Shown one piece after another: positions 6,836 through 14,130 of a stretch of 21,684 nt of DNA. The stretch spans positions 1 to 21,684 of the forward strand of contig JBGUZF010000015.1 in assembly GCA_045222795.1 (NCBI GenBank), in the 5' to 3' direction. Made by a program: the position numbers and the translations under genes. How positions within the stretch are numbered: the stretch's first letter is position 1; each line of letters begins with the position of its first letter. The notes under the pieces were generated by a model. The model worked only from the letters and a program-made list of their open reading frames with translations, had not been told where the DNA came from and did no database searches. The DNA is from Colimorpha sp045222795. Its GTDB lineage: Bacteria; Bacteroidota; Bacteroidia; Bacteroidales; P3.

Positions 6836-7762
6836 ATGAAACGATTTGCCTTAAAGATGACGCTCACCATTGTGCTCCCCGTACTGCTCTTCTTCGGGAG
6901 CTACGAGCTGATTATGCGGCAACGTCCCGACCGCTGGAAGTACAAGAGCGAGATATGCCGCACGACCGACCTGTCGAAAGTCGAGGTGCTTGTCCTTGGC
7001 AACTCACATACCCTCGAAGCCTTCTGGCCTCGCTATTTCGGTGTGCCAACCCTCAACCTGGCCCAGACGTCGCAGTCCTACAACTACGACTGCCTGCTGC
7101 TCGAGAAATACCTGCCCGCGATGGACTCACTGCACTATGTCATCATCGACCTCTCGCATTCCTCACCATGGGAGACCCTCGAAGAAAGCACCTCGGCATG
7201 GTTGTGCAAACGCTATGCCGTGCACTTCGGCCTTCGCAACCACCACTGGTGGGAATATCGCTACCGCTACTATTTCTCCGAGGTGTCGCCGGCATTGCTT
7301 ATGGCGCTCCTCTCACCTCCCGAGGACAACCCCTACGACCCGCAGGGCTTCCCGACCAACCTTGAGCGCTGCGACGACATAGAAGCCGACGCCGCCGAAA
7401 CTGTCCGGCGCCATGCCGTCGACACCCTGCGGCACGACATATACAATGACAACCTTTCCATGCTCGAGAACATGGCGGTACAATGCGCCGAACGCGGCAT
7501 CGAGGTTGTCTTCGTAAGCACCCCCATGCACCCTGCCTACCGCAAGCTCACCGACCCACGACGCCTCGCCTTGGCTGCCGAATTCGCCGACAACCTCTGT
7601 CGGCACCACAACGTGCGATGGCTCGACTACTATGACGACTGTCGCTTTGTCGACTCCGACTTCGTCAACAGCGATCACCTTGCAGCCTGCGGTGCCGCTA
7701 AACTTACGGCCATCGTCGCCGACACACTGAAGATCAAAGCAAACAAGAGGAATGAAGATTAA
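6836..7762 (+). CDS. SGNH-like acyltransferase partner of the MBOAT protein
   Basis: This 308-residue protein has one N-terminal membrane anchor (about 8-24) and a periplasmic SGNH-like domain. The first block is VLVLGNSHTLEAFWP, with candidate nucleophile Ser57. The last block is DFVNSDHLAACGAAKL, with candidate catalytic Asp280 and His281; the acid and histidine are adjacent here, so which aspartate (275 or 280) acts is uncertain. Proteins of this form sit next to MBOAT genes, as AlgJ/AlgX do with AlgI and PatB with PatA, and carry out the periplasmic O-acylation step. It follows the MBOAT gene by 6 bases and overlaps the next gene by 11, implying co-translation. The name is by context and two motifs; overall similarity to characterised members looks low. 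Confidence 0.7.
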   Translation: MKRFALKMTLTIVLPVLLFFGSYELIMRQRPDRWKYKSEICRTTDLSKVEVLVLGNSHTLEAFWPRYFGVPTLNLAQTSQSYNYDCLLLEKYLPAMDSLHYVIIDLSHSSPWETLEESTSAWLCKRYAVHFGLRNHHWWEYRYRYYFSEVSPALLMALLSPPEDNPYDPQGFPTNLERCDDIEADAAETVRRHAVDTLRHDIYNDNLSMLENMAVQCAERGIEVVFVSTPMHPAYRKLTDPRRLALAAEFADNLCRHHNVRWLDYYDDCRFVDSDFVNSDHLAACGAAKLTAIVADTLKIKANKRNED

Positions 7763-8303
7763 AGTCATAGTTCTGCTGCCACTTCTGGGTTTGGCACTTG
7801 CCACTGCGGCTCAGATGCCTAACGAACGGCACCGCTGCTGGGACATCGACGCGGAACCTGCCGACGGTGTCGTCCCCTTCCGCCGACCGCTGCCGGCGGA
7901 GACCATTGACACCGCCGACCTGCTGATAGACTATGCCTCGAAATATATCGGGACCCCCTACCGCTACGGCGGACGCACGCCCAAGGGGTTCGACTGTGCT
8001 GGATTCGCCCGTTTCGTGTATCTGCGCTACGGCTATGACCTGCCGGGCTGGTGCGGCGCACAGGCACGATTAGGAATTGAGGTGAGCGACACACGCAACC
8101 TGCAGCGCGGCGACCTTGTGTTCTTCGGTGGACGCCACCAGTCGAAAGTCATTGGCCACACGGGCATCGTAGTGGAGGCCAACGACGAGACCGGCACCTT
8201 CCGCTTCATCCACTCTTCCACCACCGCCGGCGTGATAATAAGCCGCTCCACCGAACCCTACTACAAGGACCGGTATATCACAGCACGAAGGATATTGAAA
8301 TAG
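7752..8303 (+). CDS. Secreted NlpC/P60 cell-wall peptidase
   Basis: This 183-residue protein has a signal peptide (about 1-20, VIVLLPLLGLALATAAQ) and an NlpC/P60 domain from about residue 57. The pattern GTPYRYGGRTPKGFDCAGF holds catalytic Cys82, GHTGIV holds His136, and IHSS holds the third polar residue, His154. Family members usually cut the D-gamma-glutamyl-diaminopimelate bond in peptidoglycan stems. The usual DCSG motif is DCAG here, a mild variant. There is no SH3 or LysM targeting domain, only a short linker of about 35 residues. Its ATG overlaps the SGNH-like gene by 11 bases behind a good ribosome site (AGAGG). This ties a wall hydrolase to the acylation genes and hints that their substrate may be wall-linked. 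Confidence 0.88.
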   Translation: MKIKVIVLLPLLGLALATAAQMPNERHRCWDIDAEPADGVVPFRRPLPAETIDTADLLIDYASKYIGTPYRYGGRTPKGFDCAGFARFVYLRYGYDLPGWCGAQARLGIEVSDTRNLQRGDLVFFGGRHQSKVIGHTGIVVEANDETGTFRFIHSSTTAGVIISRSTEPYYKDRYITARRILK

Positions 8304-8305
8304 CG

Positions 8306-10114
8306 CTACTCCTCGCTGGTAGCAGAGATAAATCGGCGGTAGGCGCTGAAGGTATTGGCGCGGGAGATGAAGCCGAGGTAGTTCTGCTGGTCGTCGATGA
8401 CGACGAGGTTGTAGCGGTTGCCGATACGGAATTTCTCAACGACATCGGTCAGCGAGTCGCTGCTGCGCACCAGGTCACCCTCGCTGAGGGGGTGCATCAG
8501 GTCGTCGACAGTGACGCTGTCGTACATCTCGGTATTGAAGATTATCTTGCGCACGTCGTCGAGGACGATGACGCCGAGGAACTTGTCGTCGTCGCTGAGC
8601 ACGGGGAAGAGGTTGCGGCGCGAGGTCTTGATGGCCTCGACGAGATCGCGCAGACGGTCGCCGCTGCGGACGATGACGAAGTTGGTCTCGATGAGGCTCT
8701 GCATGTTCATCAGGTTCCACGCCGAGGAGTCTTTGTCGTGCGTCAGCAGGTTGCCCTGCTCGGCGAGTTTGCGGGCGTAGATGCTGTGGCGCTCGAAGGG
8801 CGAGATGCAGAGGTAGGTGACGGCGGAAGCGGTGAGCAGCGGCACAAGGAGGCCGTAGCCGCCAGTGATGTCGGCTATGAGGAAGGTGGCCATGAAGGGG
8901 GCGTGCATGACGCCGGTCATGACGGCAGCCATACCCACGAGGGCAAAGTTGGCGGTGTCCTGCGGCGGCAGGCCGAGCTGGTTGCAGAGGGTGGCGACGA
9001 AATAGCCACTCAGTCCGCCGAGCACCAGCGAGGGACCGAAGGTACCACCCACGCCGCCAGAACCTATGGTTGTGGCGGTGGCTATAGCCTTAAGCAAGAT
9101 TAGCACAAAGAGCACTATGACGATGGCCCATGTGTTGCCGGCCCACTGGCTGTAGAGGGTGCCGGCGAAGAGGCTGTCGGGATTGCCGTGCAGCAGGTTG
9201 GTTAGGGCGGCGTAGCCTTCGCCGTAGAGCGGCGGAAAGAGCACCACCATTACGCCCAGCACGAGGCCGCCGATGAGCATCTTGACCCACGGGCTCTTGC
9301 GCTTGGCGAACCAGCCTTCGACGCCGTCGGTGACGCGCAGGAAATAGAGCGACACCAGGGCGCAGAAGACGCCCAGCACAGCGTAGAAGGGCAGCTGCGA
9401 GAGGGCGAAGGGGGCTTCGACGGTGAACTTGAACTGCACCTCGGTGCCCATAGTGAAGTAGGCCACCGTGGAGGCCGTGAGGGCCGAGATGAGCAAGGGT
9501 AGCGCCGTAGTGGCGGTAAGGTCGAACATGAACACCTCGAGCACGAAGAGCACTCCCGCGAAGGGGGCCTTGAAGATACCCGCTATGGCTCCCGCGGCAC
9601 CGCATCCCAGCAGCAGCCGCACGCTCTTGGGCGAGAGGCGGAACCAGCGTCCCACATTGCTGCCTATGGCCGAGCCCGTGGAGGCTATGGGCGCCTCGAG
9701 ACCCACGCTGCCGCCGAAGGCGACGGTGAGCGTGGAGGCGATGAGCGAGGTGTACATATTCTTCGACGGCAGCTCGGAGCGGTTGCGGCTGATGGCCAGC
9801 AGCACCGACGGCAGGCCGTGACCGATGTCGCCCTTGACGACATAGCGCACATAGAGCACCGTAAGCAGGATGCCGACGAGGGGGAGGAAGAAAATAATGA
9901 GGAATGAGGAGTGATGAATGAGGAGTGAGGTGTCGGTCGACAGGCGGGTTACAAGGACACCGGCGTAGTGCACAACCGTCTTCAGCAGCACGGCGGCAAG
10001 GCCGCTGAGCAGGCCTACGGCGACAGCCAGCAGCATCACGAACACGGGTTCGCTGATATGGCGCAGACGCCAACGGTGTATGTTCTTGTAGAAGTTCACA
10101 ATCTTCTTTTTCAC
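8306..10114 (-). CDS. ClC-family chloride channel/transporter with CBS domains
   Basis: This 602-residue protein has a ClC membrane core (about 15-455) and two C-terminal CBS domains (about 470-525 and 535-595). Selectivity-filter motifs are visible: GHGLPSV at the GSGIPE position, GLEAPIASTGSAIG at the GREGP position with the gating glutamate kept as Glu140, and GSGGVGGTFGPSLVLGG at the third. ClC proteins move chloride or other anions through the inner membrane, as channels or as H+-coupled exchangers; which type this is cannot be fixed here. CBS domains often bind adenine nucleotides and regulate gating. Translation begins at a GTG (10114) followed by a basic segment; no ATG fits. A 7-base repeat adds the loop HHSSFLI near residues 62-73. 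Its stop lies 2 bases from the facing peptidase gene. Confidence 0.92.
   Translation of the reverse strand: MKKKIVNFYKNIHRWRLRHISEPVFVMLLAVAVGLLSGLAAVLLKTVVHYAGVLVTRLSTDTSLLIHHSSFLIIFFLPLVGILLTVLYVRYVVKGDIGHGLPSVLLAISRNRSELPSKNMYTSLIASTLTVAFGGSVGLEAPIASTGSAIGSNVGRWFRLSPKSVRLLLGCGAAGAIAGIFKAPFAGVLFVLEVFMFDLTATTALPLLISALTASTVAYFTMGTEVQFKFTVEAPFALSQLPFYAVLGVFCALVSLYFLRVTDGVEGWFAKRKSPWVKMLIGGLVLGVMVVLFPPLYGEGYAALTNLLHGNPDSLFAGTLYSQWAGNTWAIVIVLFVLILLKAIATATTIGSGGVGGTFGPSLVLGGLSGYFVATLCNQLGLPPQDTANFALVGMAAVMTGVMHAPFMATFLIADITGGYGLLVPLLTASAVTYLCISPFERHSIYARKLAEQGNLLTHDKDSSAWNLMNMQSLIETNFVIVRSGDRLRDLVEAIKTSRRNLFPVLSDDDKFLGVIVLDDVRKIIFNTEMYDSVTVDDLMHPLSEGDLVRSSDSLTDVVEKFRIGNRYNLVVIDDQQNYLGFISRANTFSAYRRFISATSEE
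9897..9931 (-). repeat. 7-bp tandem repeat inside the ClC gene
   Basis: Five plus-strand heptamers read ATGAGGA, ATGAGGA, GTGATGA, ATGAGGA and GTGAGGT. On the coding strand the unit is TCCTCAT, the same unit as in the ligase/polymerase gene at 4634-4661. It is read in the same register, giving SLLIHHSSFLI here and HSSFLT there. The tract is in frame and falls between the first two ClC membrane helices, where a loop insertion should be tolerated. A single-unit change would shift the reading frame near the start of the gene. Confidence 0.8.
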
Positions 10115-10127
10115 AAAAATGCGGGTG

Positions 10128-10135
10128 CAAAAATA
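10128..10135 (-). promoter_or_regulatory. Possible -7 element for the ClC gene
   Basis: The minus strand reads TATTTTTG, matching TAnnTTTG, 14 bases upstream of the GTG start. No TTTG occurs at the expected -33 distance, and the resulting leader would be only about 8 bases. It is therefore a weak call, supported mainly by its place in an AT-rich divergent spacer of 76 bases. Confidence 0.35.
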
Positions 10136-10160
10136 CGAAAAATATTTTAATCGCGTTATA

Positions 10161-10168
10161 TATTTTTG
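10161..10168 (+). promoter_or_regulatory. Possible -7 element for the OmpA-family gene
   Basis: The plus strand reads TATTTTTG, a match to TAnnTTTG, 22 bases before the ATG at 10191, which would give a leader of roughly 15 bases. The -33 TTTG is not present at the expected 19-21-base distance, so this is either a half-consensus promoter or chance in AT-rich DNA. Confidence 0.4.
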
Positions 10169-10190
10169 GAAATAAATTAAAACCGCCTAT

Positions 10191-11225
10191 ATGAAACGCG
10201 CTATTATCCTCTGCGGCATTGCCGCCTTTGTTCTCTCCTCGTGCGTGTCGCTGAGCGAGATGGAAGCCCTGCAGGCCAAATACGACCAGACCTCGAAACT
10301 CTACAACCAGACGCAGACCGAGCTGGTGGAGCTGCGTGCCGACAACAACGAGCTGCGCCGCCAGAACCAGGAGCTGACCAACGATATGTCGGAGGTGGCC
10401 CTCACCAAAGCGGCCTGCCAGTCGAAGGTCGACAGCCTCACGCGCCGCATCGAGCAGATGCACCAGCACTACGACACCACTATGGAGAACTATGTGCAGG
10501 AGGTTGCCGGCAAGAGCCGCGACCTGACGCGTGCGCAGAACCTCCTCACTGCCCGCACCAAGGAACTCAACGACAAGGAGCGCGAGCTGCAAGCCAAAGA
10601 GCTGCAGTTTGCCGAGCAGCAGGAGAGCTTCCTCCTGCAGCGTAGCGAATACCAGGCCAAAGAGGCCTCCCTGCTTGCCAAGCAGAAAGATCTGGAGCAG
10701 AAAGAGGCTGCCACCAAAGCCAAACTCGACGCCAAGGAGCGCGAGCTGGAGGCTGTGCGCAACTCGGTGACCAAAGCCCTCGTGGGCTTCGCCGACAAAG
10801 GCCTCAACGTGGAGACCCGCGACGGCAAAGTGTATGTGTCGATGGAGAACAAGCTCCTCTTCCCCTCGGCCAGCTGGACGGTGTCGAAGGACGGCGTTGC
10901 CGCCATCAAGCAGCTTGCACAGGTGCTTGAGCAAGACTCCACCCTCAACATCATGGTCGAAGGCCATACCGACAACGACGCCTACCGCGGCTCGACGGCC
11001 GTCAAGGACAACTGGGACCTCAGCGTGATGCGCGCCACAGCCATCGTCAAGCTGCTCCTGCAGCACGGCAAGGGCATCAACCCCTCGCGCATAGAGGCCT
11101 GCGGTCACGGCGAATTCTCGCCCAAGGTGGCCAACGACAGTCCCGAGCACAAGGCCATGAACCGCCGCACGGAGATTATCATCACCCCGAATATCGGAGC
11201 CCTACTCGAAGAAGTGAAAGGCTAA
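10191..11225 (+). CDS. OmpA-family lipoprotein with long coiled coil
   Basis: This 344-residue protein starts with a lipoprotein signal, lipobox LSSC with acylated Cys18. A long alpha-helical coiled-coil stretch (about 22-195) follows, rich in Glu, Lys, Gln and Ala with heptad spacing. A C-terminal OmpA-like domain covers about 210-335, with VEGHTDND, WDLSVMRATAIVKLLL and MNRRTEIII. These motifs include the aspartate and arginine that bind diaminopimelate of peptidoglycan. It probably anchors the outer membrane to the wall, with the coiled coil spanning the periplasm or binding partners. It stands alone on the plus strand between the ClC and Trk genes. Its TAA overlaps the stop codon of the opposing trkH by two bases within a 4-base gene overlap. 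Domain call is firm; its precise job is not known. Confidence 0.9.
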   Translation: MKRAIILCGIAAFVLSSCVSLSEMEALQAKYDQTSKLYNQTQTELVELRADNNELRRQNQELTNDMSEVALTKAACQSKVDSLTRRIEQMHQHYDTTMENYVQEVAGKSRDLTRAQNLLTARTKELNDKERELQAKELQFAEQQESFLLQRSEYQAKEASLLAKQKDLEQKEAATKAKLDAKERELEAVRNSVTKALVGFADKGLNVETRDGKVYVSMENKLLFPSASWTVSKDGVAAIKQLAQVLEQDSTLNIMVEGHTDNDAYRGSTAVKDNWDLSVMRATAIVKLLLQHGKGINPSRIEACGHGEFSPKVANDSPEHKAMNRRTEIIITPNIGALLEEVKG

Positions 11226-12682
11226 CCCCTGCGCCAGAAGCGAGGCAGCAGGAGCACGAGCACCGTCATGCACTCCAGTCGGCCCATGAGCATCAGCAGA
11301 GAACAGAGCCACAAAGCCATCGGCGGGAAGGCGGCATAGCTGCCGAAACCGCCAGAAGCACCCAACCCGGGGCCATAGCCCGTCAGGCAACCCACCGACG
11401 CGCCTATGGCCTCGGTGGCATTTACGCCACAGAGCATCAGCATCATCACGCCCAGCAGCAGGGTGAGTCCGAAGACCATGAATATCACCATCACGTTGCT
11501 GCGTATGTGGCTGCTCACCACCTGTCCGTTGAGCCTGATGGGCATCACAGCGTTGGGATGCAGGCGGCTGTTGAGGATGCCGCGCACGTTGCGCAGCAAT
11601 ATCAGCACACGCATTATCTTCAAACCGCCCGACGTGGAACCAGCCATACCGCCGCACACCGACAGCATGAGCAGCAGGAAGCAGACGGGAGTCCACCACA
11701 CGGTAGTGTCGGCCACCACCGAGCCCGTCGTCGTCAGCGCGCTGATGGTCTGCACGGTGCCGAGTCGCAGGGCGTCGTTCCAGGCGTAGCCGTTGCTCCA
11801 ATGGAGGCCGCCGACCACGAAGGCCGCCGAGAGGAGGTAAAGGGCTATGTAGAATCCGAACTGCTCAATCTTGTGGCCTATCTGCCGCCAGCGGAAGGTG
11901 AAGATGAGGTAGAGCAGCGTGAAGTTGACGCCGCTGAGGAGCATAGCTCCCGCAAGGATATACTGCTGCAGGTGGGTCACCGAAGCTATGCTGTCGCCGT
12001 TCACCGAGAAACCGCCCGACGAGATGTTGGTGAAGGTGAGGTTCACGGCGTCCCACATCTCCATGCCGCTGAGCCACAGCAGGGCTATGAAGGCCGCAGT
12101 GGCTATGAGGTACACCGCCAGAGTGCGGCGCACGGCCACCACTGTGCTCACCGCACGGCGCCCTGAGTTGTCGGCGCCCGACGCTTCGGCGGTATACAAT
12201 GCATATTTATTGATGCCCAGCCGCGACGACAGGGCCACCACCAACAGCACTATGCCGAAGCCGCCGAACCACTGCATCATGCTCCTCCACAGCAGCACCG
12301 AGGCAGGCAGGCTCTCGACGTCGGAGAAGACGGTGGCGCCCGTGGAGGTGAGACCGCTCATAGCCTCAAAGAAGCCCCGCGTGATGCTGTGCGTGGCACC
12401 TGTGAGCAGCAGAGGCAGGGTGGCGAACACCGTCAGCGTGAGCCACAGCAGCACCACCAGCAGGTAGGCCATCCGGCGGTCGGCGATGCGGCGGAAGCGA
12501 TGGAAGCAGCCCCACAGCACACCGCCGACGCCAAGGGTAACGGCAGTGCAGATGGACATAGAGACCACCGTGCCGTCGGCGAAATGCACGGCAGGCACCA
12601 GGCAGAGTCCCATCAGTCCTCCCTCGGCCACAAGCAGTATGCCTATCAGCCTCAGCACAGCCTTTATGTCGTCCCACTTCAT
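11222..12682 (-). CDS. trkH: TrkH potassium-uptake channel subunit, second paralog
   Basis: This 486-residue inner-membrane protein has the four-repeat TrkH/KtrB layout. The selectivity-filter loops are TSTGATV (Gly115), SSGGFSV (Gly223/224), TTTGSVV (Gly320) and TGYGPGL (Gly437), so all four filter glycines are kept. The gating-loop motif GGMAGSTSGGLK lies at about 344-355. TrkH passes potassium, or sometimes sodium, under control of a cytoplasmic TrkA ring. I chose the ATG at 12682, which overlaps the preceding trkH stop as ATGA and has a strong ribosome site (GGAAGAAGAG). A longer in-frame start upstream would overlap the previous gene further. It is clearly diverged from its neighbour TrkH and is likely the last gene of the trk operon. 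Confidence 0.93.
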   Translation of the reverse strand: MKWDDIKAVLRLIGILLVAEGGLMGLCLVPAVHFADGTVVSMSICTAVTLGVGGVLWGCFHRFRRIADRRMAYLLVVLLWLTLTVFATLPLLLTGATHSITRGFFEAMSGLTSTGATVFSDVESLPASVLLWRSMMQWFGGFGIVLLVVALSSRLGINKYALYTAEASGADNSGRRAVSTVVAVRRTLAVYLIATAAFIALLWLSGMEMWDAVNLTFTNISSGGFSVNGDSIASVTHLQQYILAGAMLLSGVNFTLLYLIFTFRWRQIGHKIEQFGFYIALYLLSAAFVVGGLHWSNGYAWNDALRLGTVQTISALTTTGSVVADTTVWWTPVCFLLLMLSVCGGMAGSTSGGLKIMRVLILLRNVRGILNSRLHPNAVMPIRLNGQVVSSHIRSNVMVIFMVFGLTLLLGVMMLMLCGVNATEAIGASVGCLTGYGPGLGASGGFGSYAAFPPMALWLCSLLMLMGRLECMTVLVLLLPRFWRRG

Positions 12683-14130
12683 CTCTTCTTCCAATAAGCA
12701 GGTGTAACAATAGCCAGCAGGGCGAATATCTCGAGCCTTCCGGCGAGCATCAGCACCATCAGGGTCCATTTAGACCCCACAGGCAGCAAGGCGTACTCGA
12801 GGTTGGCGCCCATAGTGTTTATCAGCGGCGACGGTCCGAGGTTGCTGATGTTGGCCGCCGCGAGGCAGAAAGAGTCGGCGATGTCGCTGCCTCCTAGCGT
12901 CAGCGCGAAGGCGCCGAAGATGATGAATAGGATGTACAGGAACACAAAGCCGAAGATCTTGTTCACGTATTCCGACGGCACCACCTGGTTGTCTATCCTG
13001 ATGGTGAACACTGCGTTGGGGTGCAGCATGCGCGTGAAGTAGTTGCGCAGGTAGAGCGCCAGCGTCATCAGGCGCCGCAGCTTCAGGCCGCCGCCCGTCG
13101 ATCCGGCCATAGCGCCGCTCAGTATCAGCAGGAAGGTCACCACCGACGCCGCGAAGGGCCACTGCGACGGGCCCGTGGTGTAGAAGCCGCAGGTGCTCAC
13201 CGTCGAGGCCACATGGAACAGCGAGTAGCTCACGCTCTCGCCCACCCCGTTGCCGCGCAGGCCGAAGGAAACCGCACAGGCACCGACGGCGATGACATAG
13301 ACGGCTGCATAGACGATGAACTCGTCGCTGCGCCGCTGGCGCCGCCAGTGGAAGGTGAAGAAATTGTAGAGCAGCGCCACACCCACGCCGCTTAGGAACA
13401 TGAAGATTGTTATCAGTCCCAGGGTAAGGTGGCTGTAGCCCTCGAGGCCTGTGGCGGCAGTCATGAAACCGCCGGTGGAGACGGTGCTCAGCGCTAGGCA
13501 GAAGGAGTCGACGATGCCGTTGCCCGCCAACGCCAGCAATGCCACCAGCACTACGGTGGTCACGAGGTATATGCCCCAGAGGCGCGTCACCGAGGTGGCA
13601 ATCTTGGGGTGCAGACGGCGCTGCTGCGTGCCCGAGAACTCGGCGCCGTAGAGCGCCAATGTGCTGCCCCTCAGCCGTCGCTGCAGGGCCACAACGAAGA
13701 GTATCAGTCCCAGGCCGCCGACCCACTGCGTCATTGAGCGCCACACCAGCAGTCCCTGCGGCAGCTTGGCGGGATCTACCACCACCGACGAGCCCGTGGT
13801 GCTGAAGCCGCTCACCGACTCGAACACCGCGTCGGTAATCGTCCGCAGCGAGCCCGTGAGCAGGTAGGGCAGCGCCCCTATCAGGGGCACCACTATCCAC
13901 ACCGCGGCGGTGATCCAGTAGCTTTCCCTCTCGTGGAGTTCGAAGCTCGCCCCGCGGCCCGCCACGTTGCGCAGCAGTAGGCCCGCGCCGGCCATCACAA
14001 GTCCCGAGAATATCAAACCAAGCGACGCTCCGTCGCGGCAATACAGGCTCACAGCAACAGGCAGCACCATCGCCGCCGCCAGAAGCAGCAGCAACATGCC
14101 CGTCAACCTTGCCACAAGCCTGTAGTTCAT
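12679..14130 (-). CDS. trkH: TrkH potassium-uptake channel subunit, first paralog
   Basis: This 483-residue protein is the middle gene of a trkA-trkH-trkH operon. Its filter loops are STTGSSV (Gly113), STGGFMT (Gly220/221), STCGFYT (Gly315) and SNLGPSP (Gly432), and its gating loop is GAMAGSTGGGLK at about 339-350. All filter glycines are present, so it should conduct. The third loop has a cysteine where its paralog has threonine, and the fourth reads NLGPSP rather than GYGPGL, so ion preference or gating may differ between the two. The start ATG shares one base with the trkA stop (TGATG), and the end overlaps the next trkH by 4 bases, implying translational coupling of all three genes. Confidence 0.93.
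   Translation of the reverse strand: MNYRLVARLTGMLLLLLAAAMVLPVAVSLYCRDGASLGLIFSGLVMAGAGLLLRNVAGRGASFELHERESYWITAAVWIVVPLIGALPYLLTGSLRTITDAVFESVSGFSTTGSSVVVDPAKLPQGLLVWRSMTQWVGGLGLILFVVALQRRLRGSTLALYGAEFSGTQQRRLHPKIATSVTRLWGIYLVTTVVLVALLALAGNGIVDSFCLALSTVSTGGFMTAATGLEGYSHLTLGLITIFMFLSGVGVALLYNFFTFHWRRQRRSDEFIVYAAVYVIAVGACAVSFGLRGNGVGESVSYSLFHVASTVSTCGFYTTGPSQWPFAASVVTFLLILSGAMAGSTGGGLKLRRLMTLALYLRNYFTRMLHPNAVFTIRIDNQVVPSEYVNKIFGFVFLYILFIIFGAFALTLGGSDIADSFCLAAANISNLGPSPLINTMGANLEYALLPVGSKWTLMVLMLAGRLEIFALLAIVTPAYWKKR

Noticed and set aside
9090..11150. Long minus-strand open frame across the ClC and OmpA-family genes
   Set aside because: It runs antisense to the OmpA-family gene and out of frame through the ClC gene, both of which have intact motifs. 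The translation shows low-complexity His/Arg/Gly runs typical of shadow frames.
12683..12769. Upstream start for the second trkH
   Set aside because: It would add 29 hydrophilic residues encoded within the previous trkH. The ATG at 12682 has a strong ribosome site and the typical ATGA overlap.
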